Source: an uncultured Lachnospiraceae bacterium (lineage in GTDB: Bacteria > Bacillota > Clostridia > Lachnospirales > Lachnospiraceae). Taken from it: a stretch of 64,000 nt of DNA. Positions within the stretch are counted from its first letter, which is position 1. Every line of letters starts with the position of its first letter. The translations under genes were made by a program, and so were the position numbers. The notes under the pieces were generated by a model. That model searched no databases. It worked only from the letters and a program-made list of their open reading frames with translations, and had not been told where the DNA came from. Positions 51,205-59,931 of this stretch are shown here, piece by piece. The stretch spans positions 56,238-120,237 of the forward strand of contig CAJTTO010000006.1 in the NCBI GenBank assembly GCA_910579275.1, given 5' to 3'.

Positions 51205-51356
51205 TTAGGAACTGTTCAGAAATTACTTGTGACAAGGACGCCGCATAAATGTTCATCTGCAAAGAAGAAAATCGCAGCCATAGTGGGCTATGTCAAGATT
51301 TTCTGATGCCGCAGATGAGCATTTAGGCAAGTCATTGTCATGAGTAATTTATTAAC
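51205..51356. repeat. Dispersed repeat family C, copy 2 (long form)
   Basis: It starts TTAGGAACTGTTCAGAAATTAC and ends GTCATGAGTAATTTATTAAC. Compared with copy 1 it carries about 90 extra bases in the middle, which form a nested palindrome (AATGTTCATCTGC with GCAGATGAGCATT, and GAAAATC with GATTTTC). This makes up most of the 250-base gap before lrgB. Confidence 0.7.
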
Positions 51357-51377
51357 TAGTGCGTTTTCAAACACGTA

Positions 51378-52070
51378 CTAGATTAATCCGGCGAAAAACG
51401 AGGCAGCCGCAACGGTAAGCGCGCCGGAAACCGCTATAGAGAGACTGCTCATCGCACCTTCGACTTCTCCCATTTCCATAGCCTTTGCAGTTCCGATGGC
51501 ATGGGCTGACGTTCCAAGCGCAAGCCCTTTTGCGATTGGCTCCCGAATGCCAAATACCTTACACACGGTATCGCCTAAAATATTTCCAAGCACACCGGTT
51601 ATCACGATAACAGCCACCGTGATTGTGACATATCCGCCAAGCTCTTCCGCGACGCCCATGCCGATTGCCGTCGTGATTGACTTTGGCAGCAATGTGACAT
51701 ACTCTTGATGATTCAGCCCAAAAAGCAGGGCAAGCGCGAATACCGTTACCATATTGGTGAGAACGCCCGACACAATCCCCGCCGCGACTGCTGTCCAGTT
51801 CTTCTTCAAAAGCTGCAGCTGCTCGTAAAGCGGAATGGCAAGGCACACAGTTGCCGGTGTCAGGAACCAGCTTAAATATTTCGCGCCCGCATTGTACGCT
51901 TCATAGTCTATATGCGCTGCCAGAAGCACCACAATGCTGACCGCTATCGAGAGCAGCAGCGGATTTAACAGTCCGCTTTTGAACCTTTTCCTTAAATACA
52001 TGCCAAGCATATACGTCAGAAGGCTAATCGTCACCCCTGCAAAAGCAGAGTTCAACACAAATTCATTCAT
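51378..52070 (-). CDS. lrgB: LrgB family membrane protein
   Basis: This 230-residue protein has about six to eight hydrophobic helices and the LrgB signature LLPKSITTAIGMGVAEELGGYVTITVAVIVITGVLGNI, ending LGTSAHAIGTAKAMEMGEVEGAMSSLSIAVSGALT. LrgB works with LrgA, a holin-like partner, and affects murein hydrolase activity or pyruvate transport. It lies 92 bases after lrgA. Confidence 0.93.
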   Translation of the reverse strand: MNEFVLNSAFAGVTISLLTYMLGMYLRKRFKSGLLNPLLLSIAVSIVVLLAAHIDYEAYNAGAKYLSWFLTPATVCLAIPLYEQLQLLKKNWTAVAAGIVSGVLTNMVTVFALALLFGLNHQEYVTLLPKSITTAIGMGVAEELGGYVTITVAVIVITGVLGNILGDTVCKVFGIREPIAKGLALGTSAHAIGTAKAMEMGEVEGAMSSLSIAVSGALTVAAASFFAGLI

Positions 52071-52162
52071 ATAAATCCCCTATCTTTTTCTATTATATAT
52101 CAAGAAAATATAATTTTCTTTCGGTTTTTTGTCGTTTCTTTTCCGTTTTTTACGAATTAATA

Positions 52163-52516
52163 TCATTTTCCGGATTTTTTCCGAATGACTGCCTGCGACA
52201 CCCTGCCCGTCACCGCCATGACTGCCACCAGTACCACAACCGTCACGACGCTCACCGGAAGAAGCATCGGCTTTAACACACCCCAAGATGACATCAGGCC
52301 GACGCCGGCGGGAATAAACATCACAGGCATAATCTCTATTAAAAATCTGCCCGTCTCCCTTACAGCCTCAAGCTTGATGACACCTGTCGCCAGACCGGCA
52401 AACAGAATCACCATGCCGTAGATACTTGCCGGTACCGGAAGCGGCAAAAGCGCTTTCAGCACCTCGCCAATAAACGAAATCACAAGAATAACAAGAAACT
52501 GCCTTAAATATTTCAT
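52163..52516 (-). CDS. lrgA: LrgA/CidA family holin-like protein
   Basis: This 117-residue protein has four hydrophobic helices and the pattern FIGEVLKALLPLPVPASIYGMVILF, LIEIMPVMFIPAGVGLM, which matches the LrgA/CidA family. It is first in the lrgAB pair with a good promoter (TTGTAA, 17, TATAAT). GGGAGG precedes the ATG. Confidence 0.93.
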   Translation of the reverse strand: MKYLRQFLVILVISFIGEVLKALLPLPVPASIYGMVILFAGLATGVIKLEAVRETGRFLIEIMPVMFIPAGVGLMSSWGVLKPMLLPVSVVTVVVLVAVMAVTGRVSQAVIRKKSGK

Positions 52517-52560
52517 AATCCCCTCCCATGCGAATGATGATATCCTCGAAAAACATCTTT

Positions 52561-52589
52561 ATTATATTCCTTTTGTCAGCAGATTACAA
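52561..52589 (-). promoter_or_regulatory. Promoter of lrgAB
   Basis: On the minus strand TTGTAA (plus 52584-52589) and TATAAT (plus 52561-52566) are 17 bases apart, 45 bases before the lrgA ATG. Confidence 0.7.
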
Positions 52590-52647
52590 AACGGAATCTG
52601 TCACATTTTTTGTTATGTTTTTTATCTTCTTTTTGTCATCTTTACTA

Positions 52648-52676
52648 TTGCGCCCAAAAATTGGATGTGATATGCT
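52648..52676 (+). promoter_or_regulatory. SigA-type promoter of the flagellin gene
   Basis: TTGCGC (52648-52653) and TATGCT (52671-52676) are 17 bases apart, about 50 bases before the start. I see no good sigma-28 site (TAAA, spacer, GCCGATAA), which would be usual for flagellin. Confidence 0.5.
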
Positions 52677-52731
52677 AAAATTGTAAAAATATATATTTTT
52701 AAATGTATTATAAGGAAAGGGGGGAATGTAT

Positions 52732-53874
52732 ATGCGAATTTCTTCTATGTCTTATTTATCCAGACAGAATAATCGCAACTTGAGTCGCTCTTATCAAAAG
52801 CTTTCCAGCGGAAAACGTATCAATTCCGCTGCTGACGATGCGGCAGGTCTTGCTATCGCGCAAAAGCTTCTGAAACAGGCAAACGGGTTAAACGCAGGCG
52901 TCTATAATGCCAGAAACTCTCAGAATATGTTAAATGTAGCGGAAGGTGCAATGGGGTCGGTGACCGATTCTCTTCAGAGAATGAATGAACTGAGCATTCA
53001 GGCAGCAAACGGTACCTTATCCGATTCTGACAGGAGTGCAATACAGGCAGAGATTGACCAGCTCAAATCAGAGGTTGACCGCGTATCAGAGACGACAAAA
53101 TTTAACGAAAACTATCTGTTGAAAGGCGACTCCGGCAGGAGGTCTGTTCCCGTCAGCGCCCGTGACGCAGGCATCAAGGGAACACTGACGCAGGATGCCA
53201 CTACAGCAACTTTTACGATGGACGCCCTCAAGAACGGCGACACCATTAAAATTGCCGGAAACGAGTATACAATCGGAGATGGCAGCGAAAATTCCAACAC
53301 CATTACAGCCGACGACGCGTATTCCATGATTCAGAAAGAATTGGCCTCTGCAAGCAGCATCGGTTCGACAACACCGGCAACAGTTTCAGCCGGCGCAGCA
53401 GACCCTAATGATGCTTCAAAATGGCAGTTCACTATTTCAAAAGGCAAAGTCGACCAACAACACGGATACTCGACGTCACTGCACGTAGGCGCCGAATCAG
53501 ATATGGCGAATAAAATTTCTGTCAATATCGATGCACTTAACGCTGCGGGAATCGGCATAAAGGGTCTGAATGTAGCGGACAAAACCGGAACGGCTGGCAC
53601 ATATGCCATTGATGCCATCACTGATGCGCTGGCAAAGGTTTCCTCACAGCGGTCATCGCTTGGCGCTGCCTCAAACAGGCTGGATCACTCCATCGCGTAT
53701 GGCAACAACGCTGTTTATAACTTGACCGCAGCACAGAGCCGCATTGAGGACTTGGATTATGCCAAAGGCGTAACAGAGCTGAAAAAGAATCAGATACTCA
53801 ACACGTACAGCATCATGATGCAGCGCAAGTATATGAACAACCAGAGCGGACGTGTAAAGCAATTTTTTAACTAA
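52732..53874 (+). CDS. Flagellin
   Basis: This 380-residue protein starts at ATG 52732; the ATG at 52726 is too close to AAGGGGGGA. It has the N-terminal D0/D1 region (MRISSMSYLSRQNNRNLSRS, LSSGKRINSAADDAAGLAIA, RNSQNMLNVAEGAMG). The middle (about 140-285) is variable, and a C-terminal D1/D0 region (SSLGAASNRLDHSIAYGNNAVYNLTAAQSRIEDLDYAKGVTEL) follows. It builds the flagellar filament. No other flagellar gene is in the window, so it stands alone next to signalling genes. A terminator follows. Confidence 0.95.
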   Translation: MRISSMSYLSRQNNRNLSRSYQKLSSGKRINSAADDAAGLAIAQKLLKQANGLNAGVYNARNSQNMLNVAEGAMGSVTDSLQRMNELSIQAANGTLSDSDRSAIQAEIDQLKSEVDRVSETTKFNENYLLKGDSGRRSVPVSARDAGIKGTLTQDATTATFTMDALKNGDTIKIAGNEYTIGDGSENSNTITADDAYSMIQKELASASSIGSTTPATVSAGAADPNDASKWQFTISKGKVDQQHGYSTSLHVGAESDMANKISVNIDALNAAGIGIKGLNVADKTGTAGTYAIDAITDALAKVSSQRSSLGAASNRLDHSIAYGNNAVYNLTAAQSRIEDLDYAKGVTELKKNQILNTYSIMMQRKYMNNQSGRVKQFFN

Positions 53875-53883
53875 ACATCCATG

Positions 53884-53911
53884 CAGGGCTGTCACAGCAG
53901 CCCTGTTTTTT
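53884..53911 (+). terminator. Flagellin terminator
   Basis: CAGGGCTG (53884-53891) pairs with CAGCCCTG (53898-53905), followed by TTTTTT. Confidence 0.9.
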
Positions 53912-53920
53912 ATGTGCAGG

Positions 53921-53940
53921 GTGCGTAAGGAAATTAGCAG
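53921..53940. repeat. 20-base sequence shared with the dnaJ-prmA gap (family D)
   Basis: It is an exact reverse-complement match to 19965-19984. The remaining sequence up to the promoter at 54062 holds no gene. Confidence 0.55.
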
Positions 53941-54061
53941 GAATCACGCCATGCAAAGCCATTTCGTTGGTGTCAAAGCCACATGCCATAGTTTGATGCA
54001 TCTCTACATTTACGTTATTTTCCGAACTTTACAGCCGGTCGACAAATCATTATGTTTTTTG

Positions 54062-54090
54062 TTGCAATTCGAGCCTGTTAATTTTATAAT
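54062..54090 (+). promoter_or_regulatory. Promoter of the hybrid kinase gene
   Basis: TTGCAA (54062-54067) and a perfect TATAAT (54085-54090) are 17 bases apart, giving a leader of about 70 bases. Confidence 0.75.
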
Positions 54091-54166
54091 GGATAAAAGC
54101 ATCTGCAAATCCGGAAAACAAAAAGGATCGTTTTTCATTCCTATTTCAGGCGGTATGGAGGATTAT

Positions 54167-55792
54167 ATGTTAGATTATGATTCAGAAAAACAAATTGAAC
54201 TACTCAACAAAAAAATTTTAGAACTGGAGCGTGCACTGGAGGACGCAAAGGAGGAAAATCAGGCAAAAAGCAGTTTTTTGTCCAATATGTCTCACGACAT
54301 CCGCACACCGATGAATGCCATTCTGGGAATGACGTCCATCGCTCTTTCCCATATTGACGAAAAGCCTCGCGTGCTTGACTGCCTTCAGAAAATCTATACG
54401 GCTTCGGAGCACCTGATGAGTCTGGTAAACGATGTTCTGGACATGTCCAGAATTGCGAGCGGACGCATGGCGCTGAATGACGAACCGTTTTCACTCGCGG
54501 ATCTTGTGCATGACATCACCATTATCGTGCGCCCACAGGCGGCGCAAAAAAATCAGGAATTTCGCATGGAAATCGGGGAAATGCACGAGGAAAACCTGAC
54601 CGGGGACACACTCCGCCTGCGGCAGATTTTGGTAAATATTATTGGAAACGCAGTAAAATACACACAGGAAGGCGGAAACATCCATGTCGCTTTTTCGCAG
54701 CATATAGATGCAGACGCCCCCGACAAAGTGTGGCTTGATTTTCTCTGCGAGGACAACGGAATCGGCATGAGCAAAGATTTTCTCAGTCGGATATTTATTC
54801 CGTTTGAGCGCGTAAACAATACGACCATCAGCAAAATTGAGGGTACCGGACTCGGCATGTCAATTGTAAAAAATCTGCTCGACCGCATGCATGGCAAAAT
54901 TACCGTGGAGAGCGAGGAAGGAAACGGCAGCTGTTTTCATGTGTCAATTCCCTTTGCACTTGCGCAGCAAAATAATGTCCTGCGTCTTCCAACGGGGCAG
55001 ACCGTACTGGTAGCGGAGAAGATACAGGCGCGCGCAGAGCAAATTACTGCCTGTCTGGAGGAGAGCGGCATAAAAACCGTCCATATCAAAAGCGGCATAG
55101 ATGCGGTGACATGGATGACAGAGGCTCAGTATGAAAATCACATGCCATGTGCCCTGCTGCTCGGGCAGGAGCTTAACGACATTCCGGTTCTGGAGATGGC
55201 ATCCCATGTGCGCCATCTTGCCGGAAAGGATTTTCCGATTATATATGTTGCCGAAGTGGACTGGGCACAGCTGGAATACCGCGCATCGCGTGCCGGGGTG
55301 AATGCCTTTGTCCCTTGTCCGCTCTTTAAAAGCCGTCTTCTGTCAACTTTGTCCGACCTGACAAGCAATGCGCAGAATGCGCAGGATAATATTTCCGAAA
55401 AGCTGGCAGATTACAGCCAGTACCGCCTTCTTCTAGTGGAGGACAACGAGCTGAACCGCGAAATTGCGACAGAGATGTTGTCCATGACAGGCGTACAGAT
55501 TGAGACAGCCGAAAACGGTCTTGAGGCGGTGAAGACTTTCGCAAACGCCCCTGAAGGCTATTTTGACTTGATTTTTATGGATATTCAGATGCCTGTGATG
55601 AACGGGTACGACGCCGCCAGAAAAATTCGCGCGCTGCCAAGGGAAGATGCACAGCGTATCTGGATTGTTGCCATGACGGCAAACGCGTTTGTCGAAGACA
55701 TCCGTCTGTCAAGGGAGGCCGGCATGAACGAGCACTGCTCAAAACCAGTCGACGTGGAACGCCTGCATGAAATTCTGCGCAGACAGCTTTAA
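54167..55792 (+). CDS. Soluble hybrid histidine kinase with a degenerate and a complete receiver domain
   Basis: I take the ATG at 54167 (541 aa) because GGAGG lies 5 bases upstream; the open frame reaches back to 53912 without coding character. There is no membrane segment. A short coiled coil (5-35) leads to the HisKA domain with FLSNMSHDIRTP (His43). The ATPase domain has NIIGNAVKYTQEG, CEDNGIGMS and GTGLGMSIV. Residues about 285-405 look like a receiver that lacks the phosphate-accepting Asp (ALLLGQELND in its place). Residues 420-541 form a true receiver with LLLVEDN and Asp472 in FMDIQMPVMNG. The HD-GYP gene follows 86 bases later, so the pair may control cyclic-di-GMP. Confidence 0.92.
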   Translation: MLDYDSEKQIELLNKKILELERALEDAKEENQAKSSFLSNMSHDIRTPMNAILGMTSIALSHIDEKPRVLDCLQKIYTASEHLMSLVNDVLDMSRIASGRMALNDEPFSLADLVHDITIIVRPQAAQKNQEFRMEIGEMHEENLTGDTLRLRQILVNIIGNAVKYTQEGGNIHVAFSQHIDADAPDKVWLDFLCEDNGIGMSKDFLSRIFIPFERVNNTTISKIEGTGLGMSIVKNLLDRMHGKITVESEEGNGSCFHVSIPFALAQQNNVLRLPTGQTVLVAEKIQARAEQITACLEESGIKTVHIKSGIDAVTWMTEAQYENHMPCALLLGQELNDIPVLEMASHVRHLAGKDFPIIYVAEVDWAQLEYRASRAGVNAFVPCPLFKSRLLSTLSDLTSNAQNAQDNISEKLADYSQYRLLLVEDNELNREIATEMLSMTGVQIETAENGLEAVKTFANAPEGYFDLIFMDIQMPVMNGYDAARKIRALPREDAQRIWIVAMTANAFVEDIRLSREAGMNEHCSKPVDVERLHEILRRQL

Positions 55793-55808
55793 TTTAAAAT
55801 ATCATCGG

Positions 55809-55865
55809 TTAGGAACTGCAAAAATAACAGATAAGCGTCCGTTATTACCCTGCAGATCCTTACAT
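55809..55865. repeat. Dispersed repeat family A, very short copy
   Basis: It starts TTAGGAACTGCAAAAATAAC and ends GTTATTACCCTGCAGATCCTTA. It keeps only the ends of the family A element, and fills the gap between the kinase and HD-GYP genes. Confidence 0.5.
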
Positions 55866-55878
55866 TGGAGGAGGAGCT

Positions 55879-57744
55879 ATGCAGCCATATCAGGAAGAAT
55901 ATATTGCAAACTTAAAAGATATTGCTGTACTTACGGCACATAAAAATCCCGCGGGACGATCCTATGAAGTCTACCGGAAAGAACTGGACAAATGCAGGGA
56001 ACTGACCATGGAAAAAATTGCGCGCAACATGGAGCTGCTGCGCGACAAGCTTTTTCCGCTGCTGGACAGCATCTTTGCGGCAGGCGACGCGGAGCTGGAA
56101 GATCTTGAGGAATTTTCCAGAGCGCTTTTGGACGGCAAAAACGAACTGGACAGCGGTCTGTTCTGCCAAATTCACCGCGCCCTGCTCACCCGTGCAAGGC
56201 GTACCCAGAACAGGGACGCAATAATCCGTCATCTGTACTGGCTGGGAATCGGCCACCACAGCACTTGCAATAAAATGGTAGGCCTCAAGCTTGAAGATTC
56301 CCAAAAATATATTTCCCAGATGCGTCTTTGTTTTGCGGAAGCGGCGGCATATCTGAAATATTATGACGAGATAGAAAATCCGGAGACACGAGGATTCATT
56401 CTGCGCTCACGCGCCAATATGGCGCTGGGGCAGTTTCAGTCTGCAAGTGCCAAAATCCGTCTGACAAAGCAGACGCTGCAAATTTTGCAGGACGAAGGGT
56501 ACCGCGAAAAAACGCCGGAGCTTCCATGGGATACATATATCTATATGACGCACCAGCAGATGGCTTCCTCGATATCCTACAATAGAGAAAATGACATGTC
56601 TGCGGTGGATGTAACGGCAATTATGGAATCTGCACATATTGTTCACCAGCAGCGGATTCAGAATGCGGTCAGCAGAAACGAAAAGTCGCCAGTAAAATCG
56701 GCCTTTTCTTGTTATGCAATTGAATATTACTGCGGCCTTAGCACACTGGAACAGCTCCTCGGCAAAATGGAAGTGCTGATGGACTCGGCGGATACATCCT
56801 CTTTCACTCCGGACAGTATGTATGCGGTCATCTCACTGCCTGCATTTTACTGTCAGTATCTGAGGGAATATCCGGAACAGCTGTCTGGACGTGAGGATTA
56901 TCTGGCGGAGCTCTACCACAAAATTATTGTTTATGCGGAAACATTCCCCAAAAAGAATACAAACGAACAGCTTTTTTATTTTCTCAGGCAGCTTTCCTCC
57001 ACGTTTATAGAGACCAGAAACAGTATCTCTTACGGAGCGTTTCAGCAAAAATTATTGCTGTACTTTGCCCCCCATATTTACATACACTCACATGTGACGG
57101 GGAAAGTGGCTTCCACGCTCTGTGAAATAATCATGGATGAAGAACCGAATTTTTTTGATGATATTGAACATATCCGCAAGATTTGTGACCCTGCCAGAAA
57201 AAAACAAGAAGTGATACAGTATGCCATGAACTGCGGCGCATTCCACGACATCGGGAAAATCAACTTTATCAGTCTCTATCTGCGAACATCCCGACAGTGG
57301 TTTGCGGAGGAATATGAGATTGTGCATCTGCACACAGTAGTGGGCGCAAGCCGTCTGGAGGCTTGTCCGTCCACACGCCATTATGCTGCAGTCGCCCTTG
57401 GCCACCACAGCTGGTATGATGGCTCCCGCGGTTATCCGGAATCCTACAAACGTTTGGAGTGCCCTTACCGACAGATGGTAGATGTCGTCGGTCTGGCTGA
57501 CTGGATTGACAATATGCTGCATTCCTCATGGCTGTACGGGCGCAGCCAAAAAAGCTACGACGAAGTCATCGCAGATGCCATTGCTCTGGAAGGAAAGCGT
57601 TTTTCCCCGCTTTTGACAGCACGTCTGCGCGACAGTAACGTGACCGAAAAAATCAAGCAGGCCGGCACCTCCGCCCACCTCGAAGCATGCCACCAACTCT
57701 ACAATACATATGCGGAAAAAAGCAGGTACACGCAAAATATATAA
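55879..57744 (+). CDS. HD-GYP domain protein with a long helical N-terminal region
   Basis: The 621-residue protein has no membrane helix. Residues 1-400 are helical, with TPR-like stretches (for example LRSRANMALGQFQSASAKIRLTKQTLQILQDEG). Residues about 410-600 form an HD domain: HSHVTGKVAS, NCGAFHDIGKINF (HD), LHTVVGASRLE and LGHHSWYDGSRGYPES. The last matches the HHE..DGxGYP motif of HD-GYP cyclic-di-GMP phosphodiesterases, with Ser replacing the Glu. GGAGGAGG precedes the ATG. It follows the hybrid kinase, so it may be its output. Confidence 0.85.
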   Translation: MQPYQEEYIANLKDIAVLTAHKNPAGRSYEVYRKELDKCRELTMEKIARNMELLRDKLFPLLDSIFAAGDAELEDLEEFSRALLDGKNELDSGLFCQIHRALLTRARRTQNRDAIIRHLYWLGIGHHSTCNKMVGLKLEDSQKYISQMRLCFAEAAAYLKYYDEIENPETRGFILRSRANMALGQFQSASAKIRLTKQTLQILQDEGYREKTPELPWDTYIYMTHQQMASSISYNRENDMSAVDVTAIMESAHIVHQQRIQNAVSRNEKSPVKSAFSCYAIEYYCGLSTLEQLLGKMEVLMDSADTSSFTPDSMYAVISLPAFYCQYLREYPEQLSGREDYLAELYHKIIVYAETFPKKNTNEQLFYFLRQLSSTFIETRNSISYGAFQQKLLLYFAPHIYIHSHVTGKVASTLCEIIMDEEPNFFDDIEHIRKICDPARKKQEVIQYAMNCGAFHDIGKINFISLYLRTSRQWFAEEYEIVHLHTVVGASRLEACPSTRHYAAVALGHHSWYDGSRGYPESYKRLECPYRQMVDVVGLADWIDNMLHSSWLYGRSQKSYDEVIADAIALEGKRFSPLLTARLRDSNVTEKIKQAGTSAHLEACHQLYNTYAEKSRYTQNI

Positions 57745-57799
57745 GGGGGATTTTTAAAGAAATTTCTTAATAATACAGTCAGAAAAAATGGTAGATTTT

Positions 57800-57910
57800 T
57801 AATGGATATTTTGTCGAAACGGGAATCGTGCATGAGCGATGCATAGAACTGTGATATATTGGATGAACTTGCGTTGGCTCATTATTCCCGTCCGACAAAT
57901 ATCCCAGCTG
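57800..57910. ncRNA. Structured intergenic element downstream of the HD-GYP gene
   Basis: ATATTTTGTCGAAACGGGAA (about 57807-57826) and ATTCCCGTCCGACAAATATC (about 57882-57902) can pair with a few mismatches. ATGAGC and GCTCAT form a nested inner pair. The 111 bases could fold as one long structured RNA or end the transcript. The following 57911-58114 is AT-rich with nothing recognised. Confidence 0.4.
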
Positions 57911-58114
57911 ATATTATATTTTGTTGTAATCGCTCCGCTTATCTTAAATAAAAAAAATTATAATCTATAAATAATTCTGAGAGGCTTTAATATATTCACT
58001 TAATGTTGCAGGCAGTCCATGTCTTTTTATAACATCTGCACAATATTTTTTATAAATTGACTTTAACCCTTTACTATTTGAATTATCATTCTGTTGTGCA
58101 TAATACACATATGC

Positions 58115-58624
58115 CTAAAGAATAATAACATCAAAAGTGATAATATCTATGTCTTTTAAGTCATCCAGCTCCCTTGCTACATTATCAACCATAATTTCTT
58201 TTGAACAGAAATAATTGATATTGAAACATGCGGCATATACCAAACTATAGACCTCTCCTCTATCTTTAGAGCGCCCTCTCTCATAGTTGACCAATTCATG
58301 TTTAGATATATTATTAAAAATAGTTGTATACTTAGGATCGCTTCCATATAAATTTTTTTCAGATACTATAGTAACGTTTTTCCCTTTATAGGGTTCAACA
58401 AATTCCCGAGATTTTTCATCTAATTCTTTATATACTTCTTCATGAATATAAATATCGGTAAAACTCTCAAATAATGGTTTTATGTATAATTGCTTCATAT
58501 TCTCAAATGAACAGTTTTTATCCGATGTCCTTTCCGCTATTCCAACCATAAAAATATTGGCATCGAACAAAATCGGCTTGTTAAGCAAATCATGCAAAGC
58601 CGTCTTTTTTAATGGTGTAAACAT
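58115..58624 (-). CDS. PIN-like domain protein (DUF4411-type), likely toxin or nuclease of the XRE/ImmA module
   Basis: The protein is 169 aa. I take the ATG at 58624 with GGGGGTGAG just upstream. Acidic residues sit where PIN nucleases carry theirs: ILFDANIFMVG (first Asp, about residue 21), EEVYKELDEKSREF, then KDRGEVYSLVYAA and MVDNVARELDDLKDIDII. PIN domains cut RNA. It is the last of three genes and starts 5 bases after the ImmA/IrrE gene stop. AT content is clearly higher than in the neighbouring genes. Confidence 0.7.
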   Translation of the reverse strand: MFTPLKKTALHDLLNKPILFDANIFMVGIAERTSDKNCSFENMKQLYIKPLFESFTDIYIHEEVYKELDEKSREFVEPYKGKNVTIVSEKNLYGSDPKYTTIFNNISKHELVNYERGRSKDRGEVYSLVYAACFNINYFCSKEIMVDNVARELDDLKDIDIITFDVIIL

Positions 58625-58629
58625 ACAAC

Positions 58630-59568
58630 TCACCCCCGCTTTGCATTTATTATTGAGAATAACTCTTCATCATCATCTTCTTCATCATTAGGGATTTCAT
58701 CTTCTTTAACGAACTCATTTATAAGATTCATATCTAATGAAAGAACTTTTGCGTCTTTGATAATCTCTTCTCTAGATGCATTGCCTGAAATAAATGATGT
58801 TTCCATATCTTGATATGTCTTACTATATGGAATTATATAATTGTTCGCCGTACCATATAGAACGGCAACTTGCTCACTGAATATAAAAATTTCCTGAAGA
58901 ACTTTCTTTATGAATCCATAATTTTCAATATATTTTATAACATCGTCAATAAATTTTTCTTCTTCCAGTCTATAAATTACTGCTTTAAGTGGCATTTGAT
59001 ATTTTATCGTCATTAAAATGATAAACGATGCAATCTGATTGAAATTTAATGACTTAAACTCTCCCACTTTTAAACTTCTACAATAATCTCTAACTTCACG
59101 ATTCAAAACTTCCTCTGGGAATAACAATTCAGCTGCAAATCTGCACGCTTTCTTCTCATTCACATTCTTAAGCATACTAAAATCACAAATATATGGTTTT
59201 TCCTTAAATACTTGATAATCCCTGATGTAATGATAGAATTCATGTGCCGCTGCAAAAATCTGATTCACCAATGGTTTATTGCTATTTAGTATAATATACG
59301 CTCTTTCTTTTCCCATTGTTGGAATATACAACAGGCCGTCGATTTTATCAGATTCAAATGTCACCAGTTCAAATCTTATATCACTACTCTGCTTTTGAAT
59401 CAAATCAAATACTCCTGTTCCCATTGGTGCTGAAGCATAATCAACTCTTTTTTCTCTAGCTAATTTTTTTATTGCATCAATCTCATCCAATGAAAGTGAA
59501 GTGGTGTTATAATCATATTCAGCTTGATAATATTTTTCAAATAACTCATGATTATCAATCGATGTCAT
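58630..59568 (-). CDS. ImmA/IrrE family metallo-endopeptidase
   Basis: This 312-residue protein starts at ATG 59568 after AGAGGGG, overlapping the XRE gene by 14 bases. It has the zinc motif AAHEFYHYIRD (His109, Glu110, His113) and the downstream NEKKACRFAAELLFPEEVL segment holding the third ligand. Proteins of this kind cleave XRE-family repressors to lift repression (as ImmA does for ImmR of ICEBs1). The C-terminal half (to residue 312) ends in an acidic DDEE tail. The neighbours fit a repressor, protease and effector module. Confidence 0.92.
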   Translation of the reverse strand: MTSIDNHELFEKYYQAEYDYNTTSLSLDEIDAIKKLAREKRVDYASAPMGTGVFDLIQKQSSDIRFELVTFESDKIDGLLYIPTMGKERAYIILNSNKPLVNQIFAAAHEFYHYIRDYQVFKEKPYICDFSMLKNVNEKKACRFAAELLFPEEVLNREVRDYCRSLKVGEFKSLNFNQIASFIILMTIKYQMPLKAVIYRLEEEKFIDDVIKYIENYGFIKKVLQEIFIFSEQVAVLYGTANNYIIPYSKTYQDMETSFISGNASREEIIKDAKVLSLDMNLINEFVKEDEIPNDEEDDDEELFSIINAKRG

Positions 59569-59899
59569 AGCTACCCCTCTTTGCAAGCATTTCATATTTT
59601 TCCTTGATTCTAATACGCTCCGCCATTTCCTCAATTTTCAGCTTATCAGATTGCTCAAGACTTCCCATAAGATAGACAAGTGCATCTGTGGTGGATTCAA
59701 CAAAATAGTCATCTGTACTTGCTCCTGTTAAACTACAAATTTTGCTTAACAAATCAATTGTAGGCATCTGCTTTCCATTTTCTAGCAGTGATAGCGTAGG
59801 CCTTTTAATATCAAGTTTTTTTGCAAAAATATCCTGTGATTCTTTTCCCCTAATAGAAACTAAATCTTTACAAAACTTCTCTGAATTAAACTCCTTCAT
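59555..59899 (-). CDS. XRE-family helix-turn-helix repressor
   Basis: This 114-residue protein contains a helix-turn-helix (SQDIFAKKLDIKRPTLSLLENGKQMPTIDLLSKICSLTG, residues about 19-58) and a C-terminal helical part. AGGGGAGGG precedes the ATG. It is the first gene of the XRE/ImmA/PIN module and probably represses its own promoter. Confidence 0.92.
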   Translation of the reverse strand: MKEFNSEKFCKDLVSIRGKESQDIFAKKLDIKRPTLSLLENGKQMPTIDLLSKICSLTGASTDDYFVESTTDALVYLMGSLEQSDKLKIEEMAERIRIKEKYEMLAKRGSYDID

Positions 59900-59931
59900 G
59901 AAACCCTCCCCTTGAAAAATGCACTTTAATC

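Noticed and set aside
53925..54030. A stretch with CAAAGCCATTTCG and TCAAAGCCACATGCC that recalls the c-di-GMP-I (GEMM) riboswitch, upstream of a c-di-GMP-related kinase.
   Set aside because: The GAAA tetraloop, the tetraloop receptor and the conserved CGCAAAGC order are not there, and a better promoter (54062-54090) lies downstream of it, so it would not be in the kinase leader.
53912..54166. Upstream extension of the hybrid kinase frame by 85 codons.
   Set aside because: It contains the promoter of the gene and a shared intergenic repeat, and a strong GGAGG site stands before ATG 54167.
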